Source: Axinella damicornis
Taxonomy: Eukaryota; Porifera; Demospongiae; Axinellida; Axinellidae
DNA length: 64,000 bases
Direction: 5' to 3'
NCBI GenBank assembly: GCA_963931865.1
Contig: OZ007515.1
Span: forward strand, 11,915,663 to 11,979,662
In this document: piece by piece, positions 11,334 to 24,163 of the stretch
Position numbering within the stretch: position 1 is the stretch's first letter
How the letters are laid out: each line of letters opens with the position of its first letter
Position numbers and translations under genes: made by a program
The notes under the pieces: generated by a model
What the model was told of the DNA's origin: nothing
What the model saw: the letters and a program-made list of their open reading frames with translations, nothing else
Databases searched by the model: none

Positions 11334-12320
11334 ATGTCAGCGATGGCGAGGAACAGTCACTTGTCGGTGGTCTTGCTGAGGGTGCCTCCGAATGATTTGC
11401 AGGAAATCGATTATTTTTATCGTGAGGTTCTCGGTTTCCAAGCCAAGAGCACAGAGGAGGGATCCTTTCTCTCACGCCCAGCGCGACGTTACTGGGTTCC
11501 CAGCGAAGTTCATCCGAATGAATCCTGTTCAGTCGAATTTCGCCCGATCGCGGAACAGGGCTACCGACAAGTTCGCCGAGACGTGTACTGGAAAATCGGG
11601 TTGGCGCTGCACGATGTGAACGAGGCGGTCCAGACGCTTGACAAGTCGCTGAAAAGGAGTGTAGACCGTGCGATACAGTTCTTTGACATCGGGTTTTTGA
11701 CGAGTATCAAAGATCCAGCGGGCCTGAGTATAGAGCTGCTGCAGACGACGTTCGAAACGAGCGAGGAGCGCAGGGACGAACTGTGGAGCAAGGACGAACA
11801 GAGGGCTTATCTTGAGAGGGTTAAAGCTCATAAAGATGTAGCCTTGGGATCGCTTCTCGGTTCACAGCCCTTTGTAGTTGGTCAGATCACTCTCCGTACG
11901 AGCAGCAAGGACGAGAGTCTGGAGTTCTACCAGAACGTGTTGGGGATGAAACTCCTAAGCATACAACCAGTGAGGAGATACGACTTTACGCTCTATTTCT
12001 TGGCCTTTACGGATGACAAGCCCCCCAATGAGGATGATTTGGAGAGCGTGGAAAATCGGGAGTGGTGCTGGGAGAGGAAGTACACGACGTTGGAGTTACA
12101 ATACTTCAGTCAGAGCGTTTCGCTCACACACAACGGGAACCCAGATTTCAAGTCTGATGAGAAAAATCTCTCAACTGGATTGCACTTGCTGAAATTTGTT
12201 ATTCGAGACCCAGTTGTGGTAGAAAAAATCAGGGCGCACAGCACATACGTGTGGAACGAGGGATGCCAATACCTTCGGGACCCCAACGGTGTGAAGATTG
12301 AGATCGAGATCGAGAATTGA
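11334..12320 (+). CDS. Two-domain glyoxalase I-like (VOC superfamily) protein, intronless
   Basis: Single open frame of 328 codons. Residues about 8-145 and 183-327 form two vicinal-oxygen-chelate domains. The second resembles glyoxalase I (lactoylglutathione lyase): QITLRT, then SLEFYQNVLGMKLL, YFLAFTDD, TTLELQYF, HNGNPD, GLHLLKFVI and DPNGVKIEIEI. The four metal-ligand positions of glyoxalase I (Gln, Glu, His, Glu) can all be matched here. The first domain is divergent: at the equivalent places it has His (HLSVVL), Glu (SVEFRP), Lys (WKIGLAL) and Glu (GLSIELL), so its metal site may be altered. Glyoxalase I isomerises the methylglyoxal-glutathione hemithioacetal in the cytosol; that activity is inferred from ligands only. 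The ATG at 11343 (fourth codon) has better context (G at -3 and +4) than 11334. The neighbouring genes are intron-rich, so the lack of introns is notable. Confidence 0.85.
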   Translation: MSAMARNSHLSVVLLRVPPNDLQEIDYFYREVLGFQAKSTEEGSFLSRPARRYWVPSEVHPNESCSVEFRPIAEQGYRQVRRDVYWKIGLALHDVNEAVQTLDKSLKRSVDRAIQFFDIGFLTSIKDPAGLSIELLQTTFETSEERRDELWSKDEQRAYLERVKAHKDVALGSLLGSQPFVVGQITLRTSSKDESLEFYQNVLGMKLLSIQPVRRYDFTLYFLAFTDDKPPNEDDLESVENREWCWERKYTTLELQYFSQSVSLTHNGNPDFKSDEKNLSTGLHLLKFVIRDPVVVEKIRAHSTYVWNEGCQYLRDPNGVKIEIEIEN

Positions 12321-14102
12321 TTTGCTAGATGTAGTTCAAGACAGTTTCACTTTCACATCACATTCTGGTATTTTTCTTGTTTGATGATGAAATGTCAGGT
12401 GATGAGTCGGTCTTCACCTTGGAGAGCATAGATTATTTTGTTTCATGGCATCTGCGCAATTTCCTTACAAGGGATCTTCATGGTGAGGTTTGTCTCATCA
12501 CCAGAAGGTGAAAACCTATTGGCTGGATGAAGACAAGCCCCTGTTTGTGAGCTTCAATGATATTGTACTCGAATTTCGTCAGAACTCAAACATGGCATCA
12601 TTATTCATTGTGATGTACGGTCGTTAACCTGATCTGACATTGACTATTGTTTCAGCCAAGTACATCATGGAATTTGCAATTGATTGCGCATGAACTCTGA
12701 CAGGCTATTCCAGTGGCAAGAGCGCATGATGACATCATTGTTTTTTCACTGAAAAAACAATGATGTCATCATGCGCTCTTGCAGTGGGTAGCCTTGTGGA
12801 TGCAAAGTGACCTTGTCTCCACTCCCCAAGTTATGCGGACACGGCAAACCTATGTTTTTGTAGGCATCAATTAACCACAAGGTGCAAGATTGCTACTTGA
12901 CCAATTAACACCTTACCTACTAACTAAGCAGAAGTGCATGTATTGCCTAACGTTGAACCGCTTATGGGCTTACTGGTATTCTCCAGGCTCATTTGGCTGC
13001 TACTGGGTGCATTGTGTTTATAGAAACACAATAGAAAATTAAGGCCGTTACAGTCATCGTAGCTCTAGTATAAACCAAATGTTTGTGCTGTTCTGCACTT
13101 CAGGTAGTCTTGTACCCAGACGCCCTTTGGAGAAGAAAGGAAATATGGTACCTCATCGGAAATATTGGGTAGAGTCTAGTTCACCTATCCAGCGCTACTC
13201 AAGCCTCAAAATCGATTCTCCCACATGCATGCAGAAAAGGGCCTGGTGACTCTCAGTCTAGCCGCTGGCCCCTCTCCGCCCGGCCAGTCAAGCGCTCCGC
13301 CTTCCACGCGCGCGTGGCTTCACCGCGTGCACGTGTAACTGGCCTGGTCGGAGGAGGGGCGAGTGGCTAGACTGGGGGGCACCTGGCAACATTCCCATAT
13401 GAACAATCTCACACACACAGAAGCAGTACTGTAGGCGGCCAACATGAACCAGCCTCAGTCTACGTCAGCTGCATCTTGCACCAGCCTCTGCACAAGCTCT
13501 CGCTTGTGCCCTTGTATACGTGTAGCCTCGCTGCCCTGTCTGCTCTGCTGATCCACATTGATGGTTGCAGTGCCAGTGGGGAGCAACTCTAGGGACTAGG
13601 TTACACAAAACCACTATCTGTGTGAGCAAGAATATTACAAGCAATCACACCAGAGGGGTGTGGGCAGGTCTGTTGCTCTGCAAGGGAATGAGAGCACAAG
13701 CAAGAGTAGCCTCATTCCCAGGCCGTGTGGTCTGGGAATGAGGCTACAGCAAGAGCATCAGCTAGCAACAACCGAAACAGACAGAAGCTGGCTATTATTT
13801 CACAAAGCCCGTCAGAGGGTCATGGAATGAGGCTGTGCTTCAACATCCCATGCACAAAGCGTTAGTGTCCGATACAGGAGGAGATAGCCTGAATCTTTGG
13901 AGAGATGCTGTATCACTGTTTTGTCTCTTCCTCCATGCAATCATCCACACTCTGACATTGACTCAGATCACCTGGTGTCTCACTCTGCCTCTCCTGACCC
14001 TTAGAGACGTCAGTAACCTTGGCAACAGCACGGCCACCACTGCTCTTGCCACACTGCAGTGGAATTCATTGACAGCAGCAATCTACCGACCTCTTCAGCA
14101 GC
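12321..14102. other. Intergenic region between the glyoxalase-like gene and myosin IX
   Basis: No supported gene. It includes the perfect foldback at 12716-12782 and one palindromic element at 13706-13746 (TAGCCTCATTCCCAGGCC against CTGGGAATGAGGCTA). The last few hundred bases should contain the myosin promoter and 5' UTR. I see no clear TATA box there, and any upstream non-coding exon cannot be placed. Confidence 0.5.
12716..12782. mobile_element. Perfect 32-bp-arm foldback (MITE-like)
   Basis: GCAAGAGCGCATGATGACAT and on to a T run is followed, after a 3-nt loop (ACT), by its exact reverse complement. The 32-bp arms are perfect, which suggests recent origin or gene-conversion upkeep. A degraded relative is at 9766-9815. 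Confidence 0.8.
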
Positions 14103-14637
14103 ATGGATGAAAGACCGGTCACAATTCGAATCTATCCCGGGGAGCTGAGACCCGTTTACTACACCTCAGTGCTGGCCTTCCGCTCTACTCCGACCCTAGA
14201 AGTCATCCGTCTTGCACTCCAGAGGTTGCAAATCTACGAAGACAAGACATTGTACGAGCTTTACGAGGGAAGGGCAAATGAAGCCAAAGAACGGTGGTCC
14301 CTCCTGGAGGACGGTGCCTTTCCCATCGTGGTACAGGAGCACTGGAAGAAGAACGTCTCAAAGGACAAAGAGATGCGGTTTCATCTCAGGAGGAAGGAGC
14401 ATGCAAGCCTCATTTTGGCGGACATTGTGTCGCAGTACATATCAGCAGAAGTTCATGAAGGCCGGATTGAGGATATGTGTCACCTTGAGGAGTTGTCCGA
14501 GCAAGCTATGCTCTCAAATCTGCGGGCGAGGTTCTCCAACAAGCACATCTACACATACGTGGGATCTATCCTCATCTCCGTCAACCCTTACTACTTCTAC
14601 TCTATCTATAACCCCAAGTACACCACGCTCTACCAAG
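14103..14637 (+). other. Myosin IX exon 1: RA-like domain and motor N-terminus
   Basis: Residues 1-178. The start [15 protein letters not shown] resembles the N-terminal Ras-association-like domain of MYO9 proteins (about residues 5-105). It is followed by the motor entry segment with [17 protein letters not shown] and YNPKYTTLY. The exon ends in phase 1 before GTAAGA. Confidence 0.85.
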
Positions 14638-17600
14638 GTAAGACTAGGGTCAATAACCGTTCTTGTGATGTGCATCGGCAAACTTTCGTGATTGCGATTA
14701 TCGTAATACCATGATCAATTGCTATAGTGCCACAATAATACCAGGTATCACTGCACGTGATATTCCTCAGTAGTTGCTGGTATTATTGTGGCTGTGAATG
14801 TTTTCTGCTCTTTGTGTGTTTTATTCTTCTTCATAATCAGCACGTGTATATCTCATCGCCACCCAACCCTAGGTAAGGCATTCGGACAGCTGCCTCCCCA
14901 CATATTCGCCATCGCCGACAATGCTTACCACTCCATGCTGAACGACCGTGAGAACCAGACAGTGATCATCAGCGGAGAGAGTGGCGCAGGGAAGACCGAA
15001 TCCACAAAGTTCCTGCTCCACCATTTGATGAGCCTCTCAGCCAAGATGGACGAAACACAGTCCCTGGAGCTGATTACACTGGGGACAGGCCCTGTTCTGG
15101 AGGTGAGTGGGCGGGGCTATCAGGTGCAGTAAGTGCAGTTTTGATTGGGATAGTTGCCACATCTGATTCTACCTAGTGTGCATGGCAGTACATTGCTGTA
15201 GCATCCTAGACATTCCCACTGCTGAGCTAGCAGAGAGGCAATGAAATTACCTTGCAGGAGTTGCCCACTGGAAGGCACTAGGGTTGAACGATACTCTGAA
15301 TTATACCTTGCGATTATTTCCTGAAGCCTGCCCACTGCAAGGTGCTCTGCAGTATGGTGTTACCGCCGTTTTGGCTGAATGCTCTAGTTGTCATCAGGTC
15401 AAAAGTGAAATGACAGAAAATCCTCTTTCTGTTTACGCCAGAGCAAACTGATAAGCCACTTTGAGACCACAGGAAAAAAGCAAAACTGTAAAGTATGTCT
15501 ACCTGAGACCTCAGTTGGTTACATTCTCTCCCTCCCGGTGTGTCCTCTGCAGGCCTTTGGTAACGCAAGGACCGTCGCCAATAACAACAGCAGCCGGTTT
15601 GGCAAGTTCATTCTTGTCAAATTCCGAGAAAATGGAGGTTACTATGGGTACGTTCACTGGAGGTCTCCAGGTGCAGATGACCTGGTGCAGTAATGAATAT
15701 CCTATTAATGTAGGGGTTGTCCTTATTCGGAATATCCTTTATCCTGGTCTGTTCAAAAACTGGCGTAGGAATCAGTATATCTTGGGCTAGGAATGAGATA
15801 TGAAGCTGGGATTTGCACCGTTGTGATCAGCATGAATGGAGTTATCCATTTTGGTGTAGGTTGAATTTTGACCCAAAATCATGAAAAAACCATGGATTAT
15901 AGCCTTTGGTCAAGTGCGATTTTGCCAAAAACTGTGGCTGAAATTTAAAATCATTTTAAGGTCATGATTTGAAAGCTCCTTTTATGCTGACCACAATGGC
16001 ACAATCCCCAGCTTCATATCTCCGTCATATACGAACCTAGTGCAACATTCTCTTCCAAGTCTCTTCCTAATACCATAATTACTTTGGTTCATTGATCCAT
16101 TGTTGGCAAAAGCGGCACATCAGTCACCCTATAAACGGGAGTGCAGTTTCTGCCAATTCTAAAATTGGCATGTCAAAATGTGCCATATTTGGTAGAAATG
16201 GTTTCCAAAATGTGCCAATTTTGGAACAAAACATACCTCCCTTTATCAGAGGTTCCTCTGTACTCTTTTGTGAGCCAGCCACTCGATCCTTTCATCAAAA
16301 TAGAAGAAAGTGTCCATGTCAGATTACTGTTACAGCTATTGAGGAGTTTTACTCTGGAAATGATGACTGGAGATTATGAATTGTACAATGATGTCATCCC
16401 TTTCTTTTGTGGTTGTATGTGTGTAGTGCATCCATTGAGAAATACCTGTTGGAGAAGAGCCGGATGATCAGCCAGGCTCCAGAGGAGAGGTGAGAACTTG
16501 GCCCACAGCTGCACGAATGGCCCTACCATACCCTCTGTACCCCATCCCTCCCTCCCTCCCTCCTTCCCTCCCTCCCTCCCTCCCTCCCTCCCTCTCTCCC
16601 TCCCTCCCTCCCTGCCTCCCTCCCTCCCTCCCTCCCTCCCTCCCTCCCTCCCTCCCTCCCTCCTCCCTCCCTCCCCTCCCTCCCTCCCTCCCTCCCTCCC
16701 TCCCTCCCTCCCTCCTCCCCTCCCTCCCTCCCTCCCTCCCTCCCTCCCTCCCTCCATCCCTCCCTCCCTCCCTCCTCCCCTCCCTTCCTCCCTCCATCCA
16801 TCCCTCCCTCCCTCCATCCCTCCATGATCCCTCCCTCCTTCCCTCCCTCCCTCCCTCCCTCCCTCCCTCCTCCCCTCCCTCCCTCCCTCCCTCCCTCCCT
16901 CCCTCCCTTCCTCCCTCCCTCCCTCCCTCCCTCCCTCCATCCATCCATCCCTCCCTCCTCCCTCCCTCCCTCCCTCCATCCATCCCTCCCTCCCTCCATC
17001 CCTCCATGATCCCTCCATCCCTCCATGATCCCTCCCTCCCTCCCTCCCTCCCTCCCTCCCTCCCTCACTCCCTCCCTCCCTCCCTCACTCCCTCACTCCC
17101 TCCCAGGAACTACCATGTGTTCTACTACCTCCTGGTGGGTGCTGATGATAAGCTAAAGAGAACTCTACAACTACAGAACATTGATCACTACCACTACCTC
17201 ACCCAGGTACGTATCACCATGACAACGCACAGACAGTACTGTTGTTGCTAGCATCCATTTTGCCTCTGGACATAGTTGCAGTTGGAGTGAGCATACATGT
17301 ATATCAAGTTGGTTTTTGCAAAACTTGAATGCCCCTCCTCTCATCTCCCCCTCCCAGGGCTCCTCGCTGGCACCCCCAGATGCTGTAGAGGAGTACCACC
17401 GCCTCAGGCAAGCCCTCTCTATGCTCAGTTTCTCTGACGAGGTCCAACTCAGGTATGTTTGTGTGTGTGTGTGTGTGTGTGGGGGGGTGGGGGGATGTAT
17501 CTGTATGGTGTGTGCTGGGAGCATGTGTACATTTGTGTGAGTGCTGAGTGGTTTGGAGGAGAGTTGCTTTGGAGGAGAGTTGCTTTGGAGGAGGGTTGCT

Positions 17601-20600
17601 ATGCAGTACGTAAACATGTAGAGCCTGGTAAATCCAGGCCTTTATATATGATGTCGTTTGCTTTTATTGTTTGCAGGATGTTCACCGTACTCTCAGCAAT
17701 TCTGCACATCGGCAACGTCACCTTCAGAAAGGTTAGAGCCTCAAGTCTAGTAGCCTCGTTCCCAGGCCGCATGGGAGGAGAGAACAAGGCCTGGGAACGA
17801 GGCCAGCTGTTCAATTCCAGGAGTGTGTGTGTGTGTTCCTGTAGCAACAGTTGGCTCACTCCTGTGTGCTTTTCCACAGAAGGAGAATGAGGAGGCAGTT
17901 CAGATACAGAACATGGAGGCCATTAAAGTCATCTCCAGCTTACTGCAGGTGTGACACAAACCAGGTTGCATTGTATGACCTTGTCTTCAGTCAGGGAGCT
18001 TGCCTTGCCGACTGGCCTGCAGCTGTACCTTGCTGACTGGCCTGCAGCTGTGCCTTGCCGACTGGCCTGCAGCTGTGCCTTGCTGACTGGCCTGCAGCTG
18101 TACCTTGCTGACTGGCCTGCAGCTGTGCCTTGCCGACTGGCCTGCAGCTGTACCTTGCCAACTGGCCTGCAGCTGTGCCTTGCCGACTGGCCTGCAGCTG
18201 TGCCTTGCTGTACTGGCCTGTTGCTTGAGCAATCCTACGCTGTCAGAGTTGTAGGGTTGAAGTCCGGTTTCACCTAGCACAGTGTATAGATATCTATCTG
18301 ACGCGTTTGTTGCATTGTCTGCCCCCAGGTGGAGGAAGAGACACTTCGGCTGGCCCTCACCACCCGTCGATCTCAGGCTGGAGGAACTGATTTCTTTGTC
18401 ACCCCCTACAAGCTGGAGGAGGTATGTCTTTTACGATTGCACTCTGTGAAACTACAAATCTAGCATCAGCATAAATTTATACTGTGTTTCCCCTCCATCC
18501 CATCTCTTCCTCCCTTCTCACACCCCATCCTCTCCTCTCCCATCTCACACCCCATCCTCTCCTCTCCCATCTCCCCCCCCCCCCCCCCCCCCCCCCCCCC
18601 GGCGATCTCTTCCTGTCCCACCTCACCCTCCCTGGCGATCTCCTCCTGTCCCACCTCGCCCTTTCTTTCTCTTGTTGTTCTCCTCCTCTTCCTCCCTAGG
18701 CTATCGCTACCCGGGATTCCATGGCCAAGGCTCTCTATGGAGCCCTCTTTGATTGGATTGTGGATCAGGTAGGCCTTGAGCATGGCTGGGCATGGTATGG
18801 CTGGTAGCCTCGTTCCCAGGCGGCGCAAGGGGGAGCCTGGGAATGACGCTACTTGGCTGGAGCTGTATTGTTGTAGCAACTTGTAATTGTTGTCATCCAA
18901 TCATGTGACTTGCCATTATTAATATGTAATGGGTGGGTGTGGTTATTTAATCTTGTGAATTACTTGCCAGTACGTATGAGTGGGTGTGGTCATCTAATGG
19001 TGTGACTTGCCAGTACTGTCGCTTCATCTTCCAGGTGAACGAGTCTCTCGAATACAGTGGTGCGAAAGGTTCCCACAAGGTGAGCCGAGTTCATTTTGCA
19101 ATTACTGTACTCCTGTTTGTGTGAGGTCAGCATTGGGCAGTCTTGGTGACGTTCCTCTGCTGCGGAGAGAGGCTGATTCCCTTTTGAGTAGTTCAAAAAG
19201 TTTTATGACAGTGCCCATTAGGGCTATAGTCAGTACAATAACACAGATAGTCCAGTTCAGGCATCATCGCCTAGCATGCCGTAAGATAACAGTGACTCTC
19301 ACAGGCCCCTGAGTATCGATCGAGGTCCCAGAATCCATACATGACAGACCCAGCTGAACTGTGTTGGTGTAATAACAGGCGTAACCACCTCACCTCCTCT
19401 GCACCAATCAACAGGGTTTTGCTAGTTGCCCTCGTCAGAAGTCTTGACTTGTTTACTTGCATACTAAGGGATAATGGTGTGAAATTGACTCCCAATAGCC
19501 CCAGAAGCCCCTGATCGAGGTCCAGGAATCCATATGAGACCCAGCCAAAAACTGTGTTGGTGTAATACATGGAGTACATGTAACCACCTCCGCATCAGTC
19601 TTCGGAGTTTAGCCCAGACACAGACAGCCCTTGTCAACCTAGCGCTGTTTTGAAATCCGAGGTGGTATCCTCTTTGTAATTTTTGTTGCACGAGACAGTG
19701 AGAGAATGGCTGACAACGTAGGACATTCGTACATGCAGACATAGACATCAACAAGAGCACGTGGGAACCATGAGAGGCTCTATTTCACAGCAGAACCAAG
19801 AGGAGCTGAAAATAGACTCACAGTAGTGTAGGCATTGGGGGCGCGCGCGTCTGCTTCAGAAATTCATGAGCAGCTGTTGCGGTTCAATAACGTTATTCAT
19901 AAGACTGGAACCCACAAGCGGTAGCATACTAGAGCTAGTTTATAAGGTGGGTTGCGAACGTTGAGTTTATCGATCGTTATCCAGCCATTTCTCAATCATC
20001 AGCACTTTATAACAGAATTTTTGGAAGACTCAATGCTCAATTGAGTCTAACATTCAGCAACTGAACCACCCACAGCATTTCCAGATCTTCTTCAGACTTC
20101 CCTCTGCCTGTTGAGCTTGAAACTGCTCGCTAAGGTCTTTCCAGCCATTCTGATTTTTGAGCAAGCTCTAAGGGTGAAATGCTGGAAATGGGGCAAGTCC
20201 CAATAAGGTGAGATGACTTGTTTCTAAGGCAACATCACCAGAGCCCTGACACAACCATGCTGTTTGGCACCCTTCACGTGCTCGGCCACCTGCACCCTGT
20301 CCGACGACATCGCTGGAAGTGCCATAAAATCAAGACTCAACGGATGGATAGGTGTTCTAACCACTGTTCTCCAGCCTCATTCCCGGCCTTCACGCCCAGC
20401 TCCCAGGCCTCCTCGCCCAGCTTTTGCAGTACTGCAAGCGACAAAAGCTGGGCGTGGAGGCTCGGGAGCGAGCCAAACTGTGCTCTGTGTGCACCGTGCA
20501 CCTTGTGGATACTAGCCTCATACCCAGGCCGCCTCACCCCCCAGTGTTCATTCTAGCACTAACACGGGGAATGCCCTGCAAGATTTGTAATATGAAGTAT

Positions 20601-20911
20601 TGTCTGTCATGTGACCATCTCAGTGAGTCATGTGATCTCCTACAGGGTAATTCGATTGGTGTGCTGGACATCTTTGGTTTTGAGGTGTTCTGGAGGAACT
20701 CCTTTGAGCAGTTTTGTATCAACTACGCCAACGAGCAGCTGCAGCAGTACTTCAACAAGCACATCTTCAAACTGGAACAGGTATGTCGGTCACTATGTCG
20801 GTATGGGCGTGGCCTAGCTTCATTCCCAAGATGAGAACAGGACTTTTACATGTAGATTGCATAACTAGGGAGAGTCTGTGGTAGACACACACACACATAC
20901 ACATGCACATG

Positions 20912-20984
<73 letters not shown>

Positions 20985-23900
20985 GCACACACACACACAC
21001 TCACACACACCATACACACACTCACAGGTGGAGTATGCAGCAGAGGGTATTGAGTGGTCATCGGTCAGCTTCGTTGACAACCAGGAGTGTTTGGACCTTA
21101 TAGCGAAGAAGCCTACCGGACTGCTACCCTTGCTGGACGAAGAGTGCAGGTGCGTATGGGTCCGGCGTAGTGCACCAACAGCCTTGTGTGATAGCGTCCC
21201 TGACAAAGAGCATTAGTGCCACAATAGTGTGAGATCAGGGTCGAGTAAGTAGCAAGTCACTAGTCTAGTCCCACCTCCCAAATACCCGACTTCAGTTACT
21301 CACACGCACGGAGAACTCTTACTGTGCATTGATGGTGTACTGCAATGTACAGTGCACTTCTTACACTGTTATGACGATACACTTTGGTCCCACACAGTTT
21401 CCCTGGGGCCGACGACAGTTCCCTCTTTCAGAAGTTTGAGCGGCAGCACAAGTCTCATCCTCACTACCACTCTCCTCAGCTGAAACTCTGGGAGCCACAG
21501 TTCACCATCCTGCACTACGCCAGTGATGTCACCTACTGCATCCAGGTATGAGCGTGATACTGGTAGTTGTTGTCAGGAGGGTACTCCATACCACTCATCC
21601 TACCTTCCTTCCTCCTCTCTCCCTCCGTTCTCCTCCTCTCCTCCCTCCCTCCCTCCCTCCCTCCCTCCCTCCCTCCCTCCCTCCCTCCCTCCCTCCCTCC
21701 CTCCCTCCCTCCCTCCCTCCCTCCTCTCCCCTCCCTCCCTCCTTCCCTCCTCTCTCTTCCAGGGGTTTCGTGAAAAGAATCGTGACTTGATGCGGCAGGA
21801 CATTGTTGGTGTTCTGAAGACCAGTCACATGGACCTTGTCAGGGCTCTGATTGGTCTCCCTCCCTACGCTGTCCGGCGATGGCACATGGCCTATCTCAAG
21901 ATGTTAGCAGTATTCGCATTCAGGTACGTGTGATCTTCGTACTTTGTACCCTGAACCTAAACATAGGGAGTATGACATTCTACTTCCTTTTTGCCTTCTC
22001 TTTTCTCCTTCCCTCTCTCCTCCCCTCCCCTCCTTCCTCCTGTCCCCCTCCAATCCCCACCTCCCCCCCCCCCTTCAGACGAGCCGGTGAATACCACAGA
22101 ACAAAGCAAAAACACCAACTCACTGCCTTCGAGTTTCGCCGCGGATCAACCCCTCCTGCATTCGACAGTCATGATGTACACGGGTCAGTCACTACTGAAG
22201 CTACAGGCTTGGCGTGTGCAATGGAACCCCCCACAATAGACCCTTCCGCTGCTAACCTTATAACTGACGCTAGCAGGAGCGCATTACTGTCATTATGCAC
22301 TCCTGACGCTAGCTCATGCACGGAATCAGTTTACGGTTTATACCGGACATTATCACCTCCCAGAAACTTACAACTGTTGTCCAAATGACGGCCACCCCAA
22401 ATGCTTGACTCTGTACATTTCATAGCAACCTAAAGCCATTTACTCGCTTTTCAGATTGATGCCTCAGGTCTGGATAATTTCATCAGTGGAGCCACAATGG
22501 GTCCGTTATTCAGAGGTTCCACTGTATGCCATTCCCCGACAATTGCTTCTTCTCACACACTCCTGCTCACATAATTCTCTTCCTCTGTTCCTCTCTCCCC
22601 TCCTCTCCACCCTCACACATACCACACCCCCTTTCCACCATCACCATCCACACCCCCTCTTCAGCTTGGACAAGGCTCGTACCCGCAACTTCTCTGAGCA
22701 GTTCACATCATCCCTAAAACTGTCCAATGAGAAACTCTCTGTGGAGGCCTTCTCCATGGAGCATGGTGGTCGTCTGAGAACAGGCCTTGGAATACGGACC
22801 AGCCGATCTTATGACCTGCTCAATGAGGCCATTCACGAGGAGCACAGTGGGAAGGACCCCCCCTCCTCCCCCTCCTCCCCCTCACAAGGGAAGGAGAAGA
22901 CACCACTTGCACTGTATGGGATCAGCCCAAGGTAATTACTTAGTCACATGACCTTCAACCAATCAGATGCTAAATCAGGTCACACGGCAATGTAAGATTC
23001 ACCAAAGTCATCATGTTAGAAAGACAAATGAAATAAAAGCTACTAGATAGAATTTAGCAGTATCCTCTATCCACTGCCAGATGTACTTCACTGTACTGGG
23101 GATTACTAGAGATTACAATACTAGTAGGCACTGCCATGGCAACAGATCTTCCTTGATTGTGTGGGGCCACTATAGGCAGTAAAATGTTGTTGGTCTCTCT
23201 TCTCCTCTAGGTTGTCTCGAAAACATCCTCCAGAATCACCGAATCCGACAGGAAAGCAAATCCAGTCAACCAAGCCTCAGGCCCAGCCCAAAGGCCAGCA
23301 AACCCACGCAACCAAGCCTCAGGCCCTGCCCAAAGGCCAGCCTCCATCTGAGGGCCCCAGATTTGTTGTGGGTAACAAAGAAAAACCGGAGACATCACCC
23401 CGAAATGACAAGAAGCCATTTCGTAGAGAGGAGTCGAGAACCCGTCTGCCCTCCATTTCCCAGCTGCAGGAGAAGTTTCGCAAGCGCTGGCCGCTCTCCT
23501 TCAAAGTGAGAGAGACCACCGAGAAGGAGAGGGCCGCTCCGAAGAATTGGAAGTCTGCCCCAAGAGTGGTGCGTGCCGGGCATAGTATAGTCCAAGCGAA
23601 ACGTGGGTGGGTGGGTGCTCTTTTACAAACTAGGCTGCTGATATGTTCAGCTGATATAGCTGATAGCCAAAGACGAGCCGACAATCGGTACAGCAATAAC
23701 AGATTGTGTACTAAGTCTTCCCTTTGTGATCCCCCCATCCATACACACACTCATGCACGGCAACCCCACACTCATGCACGGCAACCCCACACTCATGCAC
23801 GGCAACCCCACACTCATGCACGGCAACCCCACACTCATGCACGGCAACCCCACACTCATGCACGGCAACCCCACACACTCACAGAAAGTGGGCGTGCACG

Positions 23901-23994
23901 TGGTGGATCCCCGGGCACTACACACCCTTGCTAGACCCTCCTCCAGCAGACACGGCCCCTCCAAGACCGTCAGTGGGCAGTTCCAGGTGCCTGC

Positions 23995-24032
<38 letters not shown>

Positions 24033-24070
24033 ATTTCTGTGTGAGTGTGTGGGGTGTACTGAGTTAGAGG

Positions 24071-24163
<93 letters not shown>

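Larger units (their letters stand above)
14873..21923 (+). other. Myosin IX ATPase core exons
   Basis: Residues 179-671: P-loop, switch I, the [10 protein letters not shown] helix, the relay region ([19 protein letters not shown]) and the [13 protein letters not shown] strand. The TEDS-rule site, 16 residues before DSMAK, is Asp435, so the head should not need phosphorylation at that site. The longest intron here (19080-20645) holds two diverged direct repeats of about 90 bp (19304-19400, 19503-19590) and a palindromic element at 20370-20475. Confidence 0.85.

Noticed and set aside
16490..17251. Proline/serine-rich frame of about 250 codons
   Set aside because: It is the CCCT repeat read through the intron; only 17107-17206 at its end is a myosin exon.
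19304..19590. Two 90-bp direct repeats as LTRs
   Set aside because: They are diverged, lack TG/CA ends, and enclose under 200 bp with no retroviral genes.
20878..21216. Thr/His-rich frame
   Set aside because: CA microsatellite read-through into the myosin exon at 21028-21149.
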